From Lates calcarifer (lineage: Eukaryota; Chordata; Actinopteri; Centropomidae), in NCBI RefSeq assembly GCF_001640805.2, contig NC_066851.1, positions 8,936,712 through 9,000,711 of the forward strand: 64,000 bases of DNA, read 5' to 3'. Numbering within the stretch: position 1 is the stretch's first letter; each line of letters starts with the position of its first letter. The position numbers and the translations under genes were made by a program. The notes beneath the pieces were generated by a model. That model had not been told where the DNA came from. It saw only the letters and a program-made list of their open reading frames with translations, and did no database searches. Below, piece after piece: positions 13,084 through 27,104 of this stretch.

Positions 13084-16000
13084 ACGATCTGGGAAATGAA
13101 AGGATTGGGTAACAGGGAAGAGAGACAGAGAGGGAGATGACAGACTCAAAAAAAAAGATCCTCTCTTGTCTTTTAATGACCGTGGACTCACGCTGTGTGA
13201 AGATGCCTTTTTTTGTCATGTGCGGGGTTGTGTTTACATAAAATGGTTGAATTGAAACAGCGATCATGCAAAGTGATTTACAACAAGCATCATATAATCC
13301 TGTGTCAAAGAAAAAAAATGTTCAAATCCCAATATAAAATTTTGGACGCATGCTGTTCAAATTTGACAACAAAATAGTCTCTCTGGGAACATTGTAGGAA
13401 CATTATATTGGTGCTATAGAACATAAAATACCCATAAACTGTACTGAGATCACACACATGTCCATATAAGGATATTAAAGGAATATTAAAGTGATTTTCC
13501 TACTTGTTTGGATGTGATGTGTAGTGATAAGTGTCTGTGTCAGCAGTTTGAATCACATTATGAAACAGTCGGTTAGTGTTGCCTGATCCTGAATGCACCC
13601 TCTTCTGTTGTTTGGAGTTTGATCACATGCTCCTCTATGCTCACAGCAAGCACAGCGCCATCTCCTGTCCAACTCTGCTATTACACCCAGGGAACAATGG
13701 CCCTCTGCTACCACTAAAAAACTCTCTATACGCTTCACTTCAAGCTGCTCATGTGAAAACACACACCTTTCTCTCGCTGTTCTCAAATAAAGTTTTAACT
13801 CTTTTTTTTCCACCTGCTTTGCATTTCTACACATAATGAATTGCTTACATCTCATTATTCAATATCTCAATTATCAGAGCTGATAGCCTCATGGTGCACC
13901 CCGAGATCTTAAATTTACAGCCCTATTCCGTAAATGTCTAAAATGAAATTAACTTTTTACAAGGTGTCATCTGTGGCTTTTAAGTGGTGAAATTGGAGCC
14001 TCCCCCTCCTGCACACACACACACATACACCTCATAATGAGAAGCCATTATTAGGCCGTGATTGGAGCCAGGGTGGCGATATTAAAAGTGGCAGGAGAGG
14101 CAATATCACCACAGTGTCTAATACCCTAGTAGATATGTCATATATTTTAAGACAGCTGCTCCGCTATTTATAATTAATAGCAATTTAGTCCCAGCAAAAA
14201 TTGGAAGACAGCTAACAGAGGGATCTTGTTCTATTAAGTGCAGATTCAGAATCAATGTCAAAGTGACATTGTACAGTTTTTTAGAGTGGGTGGTCCAGAC
14301 TCTACAGGGCTTATATAAATACCACAAAGCCCATATGGTGTTATGTGTGTTTTGCACGGAAGACGATTTCCCTTTGATTCAGTATAAAAATAAGTGCAGT
14401 ACAAACAAAAAAGAAATGAAGTTGGCCTCTAAAGACACATGAATAAAAATAATCTGTCTTTATTCTCATGCCTCACAGTCATAAATCACTCCTTCCCAAA
14501 TGACAGCCTTATACACGGCATATCAGTGTGGCAAATGGCTCTATCTTATAATAGCAATGTAGCACATAGCAATATTATCTGCTGTGGAGTATTGTAGTGC
14601 ATGTGTCTCAGCGCTGTGCCCTGGAGCGCTAGCCAGATTACACTGGCCCAGCGACAGTCTTATAATAAGACTCGCCCATTAAATCATATCAGCACTGCTT
14701 TTTATAGGCCAACACCTCAGCTACGACACTATGAAACTGTCTATCACACAGAAATGTGTGTGTCTTGAATGTGTGTGTGTGTGTGTATATGTGTGAGGCA
14801 GAGATAGTGTGTGAGCGAAGGAGACTGTCTGGGAGGAGACACGTGTGTGTTTTACCAAACGTTGCTGGCGTTTGAGCTGCTCGCCGCAGCATCTGACAGC
14901 GTTTCATCTTCTCCTTTTATTAGATCAGCCTCGCGCCGCTGTCACCTCTCCTTTCCCCGTGCTTACATCACACACGCGCGCACACACGCCCTTGCACGCG
15001 CACATACACACACAGCCCAGAGCCAGGGCGACCATTGGCTCACAAGGCTCCGCGAGGATGTCCTGGTTGGTTAGCTGGTCTCTGTTCCGTCAGACCAGGT
15101 GGGGAGAGGGCATCCAGGACGACTTTCCATCTCAAATCACAGTGTGAATATGCAAACTGGAATGAGTGTGTGTTGTTGGCATATTCATAGATGGTATTAA
15201 GATGCCTTCTTTAGATTTCATTTGATGCTGCGGCTGTCATGTGCCACAATTCTGTCTGATTCCTCCTTATCACTGGGATTGGTTCACTTGGGGATGCCAA
15301 ATAAAAATAAAATGCTCAGACAGGTTTTTGGCTTTCTAAGAGAGAAACTGAAACATGACATGTCATCAAAGAGAACTATGCAGCAAAAGTAATGATGGTA
15401 TCTGTGCAAAGAAGTTTTGCATTTCTAAAAACCCAATTATTTCAGATGTCCTAAGGGCCCGGTTTATGAATTTACCAATTTGTTAAATGAGTTATTATGA
15501 AAATATTGAATTAAAAATTATATTTCAAAGATTAAAATGCACTTCATGGGAATCTGTGGATTCTTGTTGAAACTGAGTGCTAAAAACAAATGAAACCAAA
15601 GCAGATAATTGTCAGTGCTGTATATGTTTCAGCCTGCAGACCTTTTTTCATGACTTAGAGGACACATTGACATCAGTAGATTTTAAATATGTGGTTTTGT
15701 CTTGACAAACTTCCCCCTGTCACACATGGTGCTGTAAGTAGTTTTCTGTCTGTAGCCAACCGCAGCTTCCCAAGCAGAGCTGTCATGTCACATTTGTCAT
15801 TTCTGATGGATGACGTCGCTTGTGTAGCAGGGAAGAGTTAAAGAAACGATCCCACAGAAGTCACAGTAGCTCAAATTCTTTTGGACAAAGCAGATTGACG
15901 TGTTTTTTTGTTCCTCGCACTTTATTCGCTGCCTTCTGAGGGACGTTTTTTTCTGTACGCTTGCGTGTATGATGCGGCTCACTCAATTGCAGCAGTGCAA

Positions 16001-16686
16001 CATTGAAGTTAATTCAGAGAGTATTTGTGCGTGTGTGTGTGCGCTCCTTCTCTTTTCCCCCTTAGCTTTCTTTCCCTGTTCTCAAATTTTAGATTTGCTT
16101 GTGTTGTCACTTTTCATGACATCTCTCCATGTCTCCATGTTATTTCTTTAAAATGAAGCATCTGGATTGTTCTGCAATTTGCTGTGTAGTGCTTGTAGCA
16201 AAATGACAATGGAAAAGCATTTTTGGTTTGTATTATTTTTCAAATCATATCTGAGCATACTCTTTAATGGTCTCTAATTGTTAAGATGCTGCTAAAATCA
16301 CACATGGATATTTATCATCCTTTGAAGTCACAGGCCTTCCCAAAAAATAATCAGTTAATGATACATTTCCCCAATCCAGCCAACAGAAACAAATGATCCA
16401 CATCGTCAGATTTAATTGAAATGCGTAATTGAATTGTTATTCTCACTCATTTTCATGCTAATGCACTCTCCATACATACACCCTCCCTATCTGTTACACA
16501 TACAGACGTACAGTGCACAATAATATTGTGCCCACACAGATACACAGACAAAATCAACTGATAGACAGTAGGAGACACAGACACAGAAACACAGAAACAC
16601 ATCAATGCTGATGGTGAAACATGCTTCACATACAAAGCAATGTAGTATGCACACATAGACAGACAGGAAGACTGGCTGACAGGCAG

Positions 16687-16689
<3 letters not shown>

Positions 16690-16722
<33 letters not shown>
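16690..16722. repeat. (CA)16 microsatellite
   Basis: Uninterrupted CA array. It drives artificial open frames on both strands here (poly Thr-His on one strand, poly Cys-Val on the other). Confidence 0.95.
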
Positions 16723-16725
<3 letters not shown>

Positions 16726-16992
16726 GCAACCCAAGGCCTCTCCACAGCTCGGTTAATCCAAGCCGTCAGTCAGTGCTTCGGGGCCTGGATGCTGCCGTTT
16801 GATTGTAATTGCAAAAACCGGAGGCGGACGAGGGGAGAGCCAGGGATGTCAATAGACAGGTGGAGGGACGGAGGGATGGATTCCTCCTGCCTACCCACAA
16901 GCCCCTGCTCAGCACGCTGTGTGACTTTGTGTCAGCAGTTTGTCTTGTGCATAGCTAATGACGACTCGACAGGAGGGGCGGGCTCGGGTCCG

Positions 16993-17019
16993 CTGCTGCT
17001 GCTGCTGCTGTTGCTGCTG
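16993..17019. repeat. (CTG)n trinucleotide repeat
   Basis: Six CTG, one TTG and two further CTG units. It would read as polyLeu on the + strand. No coding context was found. Confidence 0.9.
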
Positions 17020-18309
17020 CTCTCATTCGATCTCTCTGTCTTTCTATCCTCTGGTCTTCAGCCGAATCCCAGACAAATGAGATTTTGCCTGAGGTGTATG
17101 GGAGGATGGTATGTGGAGCAAGGTCTCTGTCTACCCGTCTTTCTGTTTGTTAAGAAATCTCACAAGCCATAAAGGACCCAGAGGTTTTTCTCCTGCTCAC
17201 CTCCCCATTCTTCTCCTCCTCAGCCCCCCTCTTCCCTTCATTCCATCTCTCTCTCTTCCCGCAGCTTGGTCTCTCTTCTAATTTAAGTCAGAGGCCAGAA
17301 TAACTCACGGTGAATTGTTTTAATGAAGAAACGGGGGAGAGGGAGAGAGGGAGGGGGAAGAAGGAAAAAAGAAAAGAGGAGGATAGAGGGAGATCGAGGA
17401 GGAGGAGGAGGAGGAGGAGAGGGCAAGGGCAGACTGAGCAGCAAGAAATTGGAGGGAGAGAAAAAAACAATAGACAGAGTGGGTTTGAAATGAAAAAATA
17501 AAAACAACTGCTTCTCCAATTAAGGAGCTTTTTTTTTTGTTTTGTTTTGTTTCTTTGGTCATGGACAGTCAGTCACACTTGCTTTTGTTGAGTGTGTGAT
17601 GAATTACACCCCTCCACTCCTTCTCCTCTGCCTTTGTTGTGGTGAAGTTCCAGCCGTTTGTACCTCCTACAATATCTTGCGCTGTGAATTCTCCATGCCT
17701 GTTTACCAACCAGGGTTCTTTTGAACTGGCATAGAGAAATGGGTTTTTGAAAAGTCTCTTTGATGGTGAGCCCAATTTGTTTTCACCGCTAAAAAGTTTG
17801 TTTGAACGCTCTGAAATGTGGGCTGACGTCAACGTCGGGGCCTGTCCTGAGAGGGCTGCTGCCGCCCTGTGTGACTCTTTCAGTGTCTGAGCGTGTGTTG
17901 GTGTCTATTATCCTAACCTAGCTTGTATGACTTGATTGACCTGAAATGAAAATCATATTTATTGTTCATCAGCCCCGTTGTCTATTTGTCTAAGTGAATA
18001 CAAATCCATTTTGTCCCCTGAGAATATGTGGAATAATGATATCACATGGTAAAATGTGTGGAATAACAATTAAAAAAGACAGATTAATTTATTCATCTAT
18101 GTAGGGTAATTCTATTACACCTCTCCTGTGGGAGGTCAAAGGTCAGGATCAGTTCATTCAACACTGTCAACCTTGCACAGTTGTTGGTCATAAATTTTTG
18201 CATATAAAAACAATTTACAAACCATGGTCTGTAAATTGTTTTCATATTTTCACTTTAGTGTAAGTAGACATGCTTTACAGTAGGTAGTGTTTCCAAAGCT
18301 GAGTCAGTC

Positions 18310-18980
18310 ATTTGCCAACTGCACATCCATGCTGTCAGTCTCCTATTCAATCACATCCCAAAGGTGTTCTATCGGATTTAGATCTGGTGACTGGGAAGTG
18401 AAGTAAACCTAACTTGCTGTTCATGAAACCAGTTTGAGGTGACTTTTGCTTTGTGACGTTGTGCATTGTCATGCTGGAAGTAGCCATTAGAAGATGGTAA
18501 ATTGTGGCCATAAGGGGATGCACATGTTAAGCAGTAATACTCAGATCAACTGTGGCATTCAAAACATCACTGATAGGTATTGAGGGGCCCAAAGAGTGCC
18601 CAAAAAACCCATACCACCACCACCACCAGCCTGGACTTTTGATGCAAGACAGGAGAGGTTCGTGGATTCATGCTTTTGACTCCAAATTCTGGCCCTACCA
18701 TCCACATGCGTCAGCAGAAATCTAGATTTATCAGACTAGGCTGTGTTTTTTTGTTCCAGTCGTCACCTGTCCAGTTTCTGTGAGTCTGTACCCAATGCAG
18801 CCTCAGATGTCTGCTCTTGGTTGACAGGAGTGGGACCTGTCCTCTGCTGTTGTAGTTCATCCACCTCAGGTTTCAACATGTTGTGCATTCTGAGCTGTTT
18901 TTCTTCTCACCACAGTTATAAAGAGTTGTTATCGGAGTTACCGCAGCCCCTCTGTCAGCTCCAACCAGTCTGGCCCCTCT
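18310..18980 (-). mobile_element. degenerate Tc1/mariner-type transposon remnant
   Basis: The + strand reads as the antisense of a fish Tc1-like transposase gene. On the - strand, fragments recall the family: a V-W-G-F-F-G-H-S-L-G-P stretch (about 18575-18610), then a sequence where the family has its QDNAPCH catalytic-Asp block but where this copy reads diverged residues (about 18440-18480), then an R-x-x-S-N-R-T-P-L-like tail corresponding to the usual PDLNPIE block (about 18360-18390). Stops and frame changes are scattered through it. The transposase N-terminus (HTH region) and both terminal inverted repeats could not be found, so it is an immobile fossil. The assignment rests on remembered family sequence and not on a search. 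Confidence 0.75.
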
Positions 18981-20317
18981 CTTGTATTGTATTCACACAC
19001 TGAATTGAAATGTACAGAGAACCCAGGCAAGAATTAGCTTTTTAGTTCTTATATAGCATAAGCTTTATTCACCAATGCTAGTGTCATGTTACCTCAGATC
19101 CTCCTGTGATTTGAAGTCATTTTAAAAGTCTTAATCTCTTGTGAATTTTCCATGTGTGTTGTCCGTAAAATAGAAATTCCATTGCAAATTCTGTGTGATA
19201 TTTCACTTAACACAGGGGTCATCTGATAGACTACTGTTGGTCCAATGTGGATCAGTGTCCTTATTCTGGGCAATCACCTTATTACATAACATGTAGACCC
19301 ATTACATCTTAGCTGTTTCAGGAGAAAATTAGTCAAACACGTTAGTCATTTGCAAATGCACATCAGAAAACAAAACATAGAACAAATGCAGAAAGTTAGG
19401 GGCGGCTAAAGGAAGTGATCAGGTTTCTCTGATTTTCTGCAGCCTGAAGCTGATGGACAGATTCAGACTCAGGCGTTAATTTTACACAGATCACACAAAG
19501 ATATCTCTCAGAATTCCACCAATCCACATTATTGATCGGTGGTGGGGGCTGATGGATTGCCGAGGCAGACACACTGACAGGCTGCGTGTCCAATGGGGGA
19601 AGAGTTTTGCATCGCACCGACCAAACCAGACCCTCAAACCAGACTCCCTCCCACATGCCTCCCCCTCCCCTTCCCCTCTCCCTTCTTTTGATCAGAGTCA
19701 TTTTGACAGTGATGCATAAGTCTGTGCAGCATGGGGCTGGCGGGCTGGCAGGAAATGCCAGAGATCCCCCGAGAGTAGAGGACTGAGGGATTAAACAGAG
19801 AAAGACACTCCCTTAAAAAAGAGGAGTAAAAAGGAAATCAATGTTTCCTCCCTCTGTGGACAGACAGAGCTGTTTAAGGATGCTGCCACTTTTGTGTCTT
19901 CTGTAGTCTTTTCTCCTTCAAAAGAGGCCATTGTGTTTGTGTTTAAACTCTGTTTTGTCTCAGGGTTAGTCTGTTCTGCCCCTCACCTGCAGTAGACTGA
20001 AGTCCTATGTGGAGGTTAAATCGAAACAAATCATCACTATCATCCCCTGCGTTGTCCTTGCCTCCACCCCCTCCTTCCAAGCTCCGACTTCCTTTCTCTA
20101 TTTCTTGTCAGTTCTATCAAGGAGAAGTGAATGGCACACGTTTCATCTCTCCAAAGCGACGGTGGGCCTGAAACACAACAGAGGCAGCGCTGGCTAACAT
20201 TGAACTGGATTGGGTAGAGTAAATACAAAGGCAAGAGGGAAAAGAAAGCAGCTGGGGAAACACAAAAGGATGGAGCTGCAGATGGGAACTAACCTTGCCT
20301 GGGTTTCTCTGATGTTC

Positions 20318-20353
<36 letters not shown>

Positions 20354-21299
20354 CCACTGCACCCATTACTGTCAACCCCTCTTTCTCTCTCTCTCTCTTT
20401 CTCTCTCAAGTCATCCTTTTATTTGTCGTGTTCAGAGGACAGCACCAAAGCATCTGAGGAATGGGAGGTTACAGTGTATTAAAGGAAATGTTGTTTCACA
20501 AAAATGGTCATTCCCCTTTCAGCGGGAAATACAGAGGCTACGCAGCTACTGCACTTCAAAGCTGCCCAGAAAACTTCCCATGAAACGACTTTGATTGTCT
20601 GCATCTAAAAGGGGACAAGCAGGGGATTTCCACCCCCCGGTGTCTCAGCACAGTCTTTCTCACGTTGTTCTTGGCTGTTCCTAGCGTTGGGCTTTGTTGC
20701 CATGTAAAAGGAATAGAGTATGAATTTAGCAGCTCCCACAGAAGAATTACAGGCAGGCAAAAAAAAACATGTTGCTCCACAGTTTTGATTGTCAATAGAA
20801 AATCTACTATTTTGGAGGAAAATTGGAGCGTCGCATCGCATGTGATGAACTCATTCCTTCATTTATGAAAAAATCTGATAACTAAAGCAGCTCCACAGAC
20901 AGGATTGCTGGAATGAAAATAAAATTCATTACTGACATTAGCGATCTTGAACCCTTCAATCTCGCTTACAAAGCAGCAACACAGCAGAGGATGCCATTAT
21001 TCGTGTTTTTTAAATGGCAAGCAATTAACATTTGATAACATTTGAGAATGAATGGCATCCCAGAATGAAACCCGTCATTCATGTATCATTTTCTATGCTT
21101 TTAAAAGTCCCTCACTAGCCCATTTTGATGAAAGATATCACATAGAAATAGTGTGTTGGAGGTGAAGAGACTGAAGAAGCTGGTACATGCAAATTAGTGA
21201 GGACAGAGAGCATTAGAGGAAACTAGAGAGAAGTTAGACTGGTTGTTTGGACGTGTTAGTTTGAAGTGAAGAGGCTGCAGTTGAGTGGACTGTCTCCCT

Positions 21300-21350
<51 letters not shown>
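21300..21350. repeat. (CA)25 microsatellite
   Basis: Long perfect CA array followed by ATAC/ACAG-interrupted CA to about 21381. Confidence 0.97.
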
Positions 21351-21355
<5 letters not shown>

Positions 21356-23724
21356 TACACATACACACACAGACACATACATCCAACCCCACACACAACC
21401 TCTCCCCCCTTCGCTCCTCCAATGGCCCTGTCGGTGTGCCAGGGCGGGTGATTACCAACGCTCTCCCCCAATTATGGCCTGATTATTCCGCCGCGCTCTA
21501 ATTGACTGGGGAGATATGCAAATGGCTGTCATTTGGGATGATAAAGGATGCGGGTGCTGGATGCCCCCTGCATTATTTAGCCTCGGCTGTACGCAGCGTG
21601 AAGGATGTGGCGTGCGCTTTAATTGCTGAGGAGAGAGAGGTTAAGCTGAACGAGCAGCTGAATTAGAAATGAGGAATTTGGGCCCTTTATTTATTTCTTT
21701 ATTTTGCCTCTCCTCTTCCATCTCTCTTTCTCTCACACACACACACACATATACACACTACATACACACACTATGTCATGCGTCGTTTTTTCAGTTCTCT
21801 CTTGGGTGAGTAGAGAGGTGAGGAGGGGGTGGGTGGATGGCAGGATGTCATGCTGGAATGCCATAAATAAAAACATTAGCGGAACCAATACGTGCAGAAC
21901 AAATAGGCTGAATGTGTGTGTGTGTGTGTGTGTGTTGGCGAAGGGGAGGTGGTGAGTGGTCGGCTTGTGCATTAAAAACTACAGTGTGAGGAACCTTTGC
22001 GGACTAATGAAAAAAAGTTTCAACAGCTCAGACAATAAGTGGGCTTGGCCTGTCTCCTCTGCCTCTGTAAAGCTGCCGTTTTAAATGAAAGCAAATTTAA
22101 ATACACACTTCTAGGCGGAATACCAATGACCAAACTCGCTGTGTGAAAGGTCGGACTCGTGGGCGGGCAGAGATGGAGTTTGTGGCATCTTCGACTTCAA
22201 TACCTGGGCACACAAAAAGGGCCGACCTCCATGTTTGTTAAGCAACTTAACGGATGTTGGAGACACTTAACTGTCATTGTTGTTGGTGCAGAAAACAGTT
22301 GGGGGTGTGGGGGTGTTAAGTGAATAGGGCCTACTGGCTAAGTACTCTTAGCTGCCACAGCTTGGCATATTATCAGGGGGAATCGGAGTGAAACTCAACA
22401 CTAATCCCTCTGGTTTGGAGACAAGCAGCACCAGATTTTGGCATCTTTAACAGCTTAGGGGTAATAGGGCCTTAAATGTCCCTTTCAAAGTGGCCCGCCC
22501 CATATCTCCACATTATGAGAGGCTTAAGAGCTGGGGCAGTTATCACTCAGTGAGCCCCCTATCTTACAACAAGCAATAATTGCTAATGCAGTGGAGCTAC
22601 CATTAGCATTATCACCAGATTTAGTGAATCTTTTGGAATCCTGAGTCAGGTGTCCACACTGGTGTTTGACCCTCATGCTTGACTCCAGGGTCCGAGTTTC
22701 TTTCTGTTTGGTGCTGGTGGTAAAAAAAAAGAAAAAGAAAAGAAAAAAACACAGGGAGCTTGCTTTTCCTCTTATCCAGATGCTGCGGTGTTATCAAGAG
22801 ATTGTCTGGGCTTTGTGAAGTGTGCAGAAGCAGAATTGAAAAGAGATGCACATTTGCTTTTCAGTGCTGCTGTGACTTCTCCTCTGCACAACTTTGGGAA
22901 GCCCTGAACATTTTGTTCTTAGGCTGCTTTTGTTCCAGATAACAAAAACTGAGAGAGAGAAAGAGCAAAAAGACTGTCTTCAACAATGTAGCCTACCAAA
23001 TAGTGCGGTGTGTTTTTTAAATCACAAAATAGTTCCTGTGTAATCATGAACTGCTGTTGTTCAAATCAGCATTTTACTCACTAATGTAGTGTTGTTTCCT
23101 ATAAACACTGTCTACATGTGCTATCTACAATTACTGTTCATTTTCATATGCTTTCAAAGCTGGTAGAAGTAGATACAAAACAAGCATAATTGTGGTTTTG
23201 TGTAGCTTCCTTGTGCAAGTACCTCTACCAGCATTTGTGGTATGGTTCCTGCTCCAACCACCTACAGTAAAAATATGTACACCTACAGCAATGTAAAGGC
23301 CTCAGTATGCTTAGAACAACTCTTCAGATTGGCCAGGTGTGCAGAAGTGTAAAAGTAAGTCAGAGTTTCAACATCTGTCTCAAACTTTCATCATTCATTT
23401 CCATCTCTTCCAGTGGGTACAAGTGCAGTGAGTACAACACTATGCATGCCTCCAAGGAGAGAGACTTAGAAGTACAATGCAAGTATAATGCACACCATTA
23501 TCTCTATTTGTATGATTCATTGCGTTGAGACCTCAAAGACACACAAAAGACACAGAGTTCTTGGAGTGAGATAAGGGAGACAGTGTGATGGGGAAGAGGC
23601 TATGACAGTAGGCTTTTTGCCAAGCCTGTGAGTGTGGCCATTCTTAAGGAGTATAAACACTTTTGCCCTTTGACGTGGTCTGAGGACATTAATGTCTGTG
23701 AAGATTCTCAGCCAGGTCACGGTC

Positions 23725-23877
23725 ATCCAAGAAGGGTTGAATCGAGGGCAGCTGGACTTGACTGTAGTACTTGAAACCCTATCACCTCTCATCCAAGTGT
23801 CTTCTTCAGTTCTAAATAACTACAACCAAAGTATCTGCAGCCAAGTCCACTTGCCCTCGATTCAACCCTTCTTGGAT
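23725..23877. repeat. foldback repeat with 36-bp inverted arms
   Basis: The left arm (23725-23760) and right arm (23842-23877) are reverse complements at 34 of 36 positions, separated by 81 nt. The arms contain the CTCGATTCAACCC motif, which I recall as dispersed in fish genomes. It probably represents a foldback or MITE-like repeat whose outer ends are not defined. No coding capacity. Confidence 0.7.
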
Positions 23878-26477
23878 ATCTGAGGACATGTGGTGCAACC
23901 TAGTTCATTGCAACCACACTGAACTCTTTGCTCTCTGTGCCCTCAAACCAGTAGTTGTGTAATGTAACCTACCATGTTGGAACACGCAATAGCATCCTTA
24001 ATATTGTGTTGTGGTGTGATACATGTATTGCAGGCTCACTGTGTTATATCTCTGAGTTGTTGCTGGGACAAGAAGATAGTATGCCACCTGTGGCAGTCTT
24101 GGGCACACTTAAATGAGAGACAATTGGAAACTTTAGGCACTTGAGACGGGAACATTCAGCCTCCAAGCACATAGCACAGCACAGAGGTCCACGGATTGGC
24201 ACACTAATATATTTGAGTGCCTGCCGGGTGCTAGCCTAAAGCCCACAAGGGTTTTGGCAAGCCCGAGGCATGCCAAACATCTCCCCGTGGTTTGCAAAGA
24301 GCGCCCTTGCCTGTATTTGGAGTCCTCTCTGGCTTGTGCCTCGCCTCCTCCTCACCGAAGATTTCACTCAGAGACCCTGAGGAGGTGGCAGAGACTCTGC
24401 TCAAGAACTCTTATCTCCACACACATGCTCTCATACATACGCATATCCCACACTATCTAGCAAAGACATACTCCATCAAGGCACGTTTGCACATCCCTGC
24501 ATACAACAAATAAAAGTATTAAAGCCGTTATGTGGATGTGAAGCGCTGTGTGTTAGCGAGCACATTTTGATCAGCATTTCATAGAGTAGTGCTTAAACTG
24601 TGATAATTTTTTATCAATTCTCATCATCATCACCAATTATCATCATCATTCCAGCTGATTGACATCAAAGAAAGAAATGATGGTGTGGGTGTTGTGTTAA
24701 ATCTCCCTCCACTAAGTCTCTCTCTCCTTCTCATTTCTCTTCTTCTTTCTGTACTTAATAGCACTTAGTGAAGGGTATTACAGTTGGTGCTCTACATGGG
24801 GCATCACATTAAAACCCTCTTTCACACATACACACATACACACAGTCAGCAGTCCATTTGGATTCATTTGCATGGCATTTCATTTGGATTTTGCCTCAAT
24901 CGACGGTTTGGGGGATAAAAAAAAACATCTTTGTGTAATAGCATTTCCGCTCAGTCTCCAGTGCACCATAAAGATAGAAAGCACAGCGGCCGGAGCCGAT
25001 AAATGAGTGCAGCGCTGCCATGAGCAGACCTGTCCCTCAGGCCTACAAACGATGGCTATTGGAGTTAATTACAGTTTGCATCATCATATTTACCCAGAGA
25101 AGAGAAACAGAGAATAAAACTGGCCTCTGAGCTCACTGAGGTGTTATTTCTATATATACTGTACCACAGTGAGGTGGAGTAAAATCGTCGCTGTGTGACA
25201 CATTATAATGGATTTTACTCTTGACCCATGAAAACGCAAGTCCTTAAGGTCCATGTACACATCTGTAAAAACATTAGTACTGTATGGAAATGTAAATAGA
25301 AAAATTCTATTAAAGGACAGGTTCACATTTGCTCAAGTCTGTCTTAATACACCACTGACCTGCCTAAAAGTACATTTAAAAACTTTTTGTGATCATTCCT
25401 CCTCTGCATACTGGTCATGTAATGATATCTCCCTAAAGCAATTCCAGTATAAAGAGGTGGTGGACAAAATCCACAGGCCTCATTATGTCTAAATATGAAA
25501 TCCAAAGTTCAGTGGAAGCTGAAATGAGACCTCAGCAGTCGGGCTTAGTCACATCAAGTGGGTATCCTCCAAAGTTACAGGCTTTTTATTGCAAAATTAC
25601 TTCTTTGTGTTTTCCCGGCAGTGTTTCCTGGCTGAGCTGCAGTGGAATGACAGTAACACAAAGAGGAAATTTTGCACTAAAAAGGCTGTAACTTTTGAAA
25701 ATAACCACTTGATTTGGCTAACACAGGCTTACATTGGAATCACATTTGGAAGGGATCTTTTCATGGCCAGTATGGAGAGGAAAAACAATTACAGCAACCA
25801 ATAACTCTTTCAATGAACGTAATAGTTATGCTAGTATTGTTTTAAGACAGACTTGAAAAATGTAATCCTATCCATTTGCACTTTATCCATTGCATGAGAA
25901 CTGTTGACAGTTGTTCTGTGGTTATCCATAGTAATAGGAACTCTATTTTGAGAAATGTTGCTGTTGAATTTCTTAAATGTAATTTTTCTATGCTGTAAGC
26001 AACAGAAACAAAATCTAGTTTGCCTCCACTGAATCCGGGGGCAACAGAAAAAGATAATACTAAAGCTGTCTATGTGGCTTGACACCTGTAGAGTTATGCC
26101 AGAGAAAACATTCGCATAACAGGGAATGTAACTATTGGCTATTAGTGAATTTTTAGCAAAGAAGACACTGTTCTCCAATAAAATACATTTCCTGCACACG
26201 TATGAACTTGCATAATCGAGTCACCAGTTCTATATCAAATGTCTGCTATTATAACATTTGTATTGCAAAGTCCATGTTTTGGTTGTGTACAGTTTGAAGC
26301 TGTAAGGGAGGTTGTTTTTGTCTGTTCCCACTCACACAGTGCTCAGTTGCTGTGTTTGAGTTTGTATTTCAGGCTCTAGTTGGCTGGCTAGCCATGTGGT
26401 ACAGAGCCCTCAGCCATACTATCCCTCTGACAGGGGCAGACAGAGAGAGACAGAAAAATAGATACTCGATGTGAGAT

Positions 26478-26579
26478 TGTGTGTGTGTGTGTGTGTGTCT
26501 GTCTGTCTGTCTGTCTGTCTGTGTGTGTGTGTGTGTGCGCACGTGCGTGTGTGTCTGTGTGTGCGTGTGTGTGTGTGTG
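26478..26579. repeat. compound (TG)n-(TCTG)n-(TG)n microsatellite
   Basis: About 100 nt: a TG array, then about six TCTG units, then interrupted TG units, followed by a short (GA)n tract. Confidence 0.95.
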
Positions 26580-26878
26580 ATTGTGAGAGAGAGAGAGAGA
26601 AAAGTAGCTAGTTTCTCTTGTCGCTCTCCTTTCCTGTAGCCCACAGGAAGCTGCAGCGATTGGCTCCTCCCTGTCTAGACAGAGAACTGCTTTCGCGTGC
26701 GCACACACACACTCACAAAGTCACACACTCGCTTGGTGCCTTCTACCATAGCAACTTTGATTAATTCCCAGTGTGCGGTGAGAGGAGACAACATCAGCAC
26801 CATGGTCAGGGGAAAAAGGCCCACAGTCTGCTGGATGTGACAGCTCCCTGCTTCACACTGATGCCTTATACCATGCTG

Positions 26879-26879
<1 letters not shown>

Positions 26880-26920
<41 letters not shown>
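26880..26920. repeat. (GT)20 microsatellite
   Basis: Perfect GT array. A (CA)16 array of opposite polarity lies 150 nt away at 27068-27099, so the pair could form a long imperfect stem in RNA. Confidence 0.95.
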
Positions 26921-26928
<8 letters not shown>

Positions 26929-27065
26929 AGTGAGAGCAGGTCAGTAGTATGAGTGAGGGATGGGATGGGGAGCGTGTGTGTGTATGTGGCCTCATCTGTC
27001 CCCTCGGCCGCATCAGTGCTCAAGCATGTCTCGCTGTGACAACCCAGCAGCCTGTGTGCCTGTCT

Positions 27066-27067
<2 letters not shown>

Positions 27068-27099
<32 letters not shown>
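27068..27099. repeat. (CA)16 microsatellite
   Basis: Perfect CA array, opposite polarity to the GT array at 26880-26920. Confidence 0.95.

Positions 27100-27104
<5 letters not shown>

Noticed and set aside
16621..17172. 183-codon open frame on the + strand
   Set aside because: It runs through a CA array (poly Thr-His) and a CTG repeat; composition is repeat-driven and no domain or splice phase supports it.
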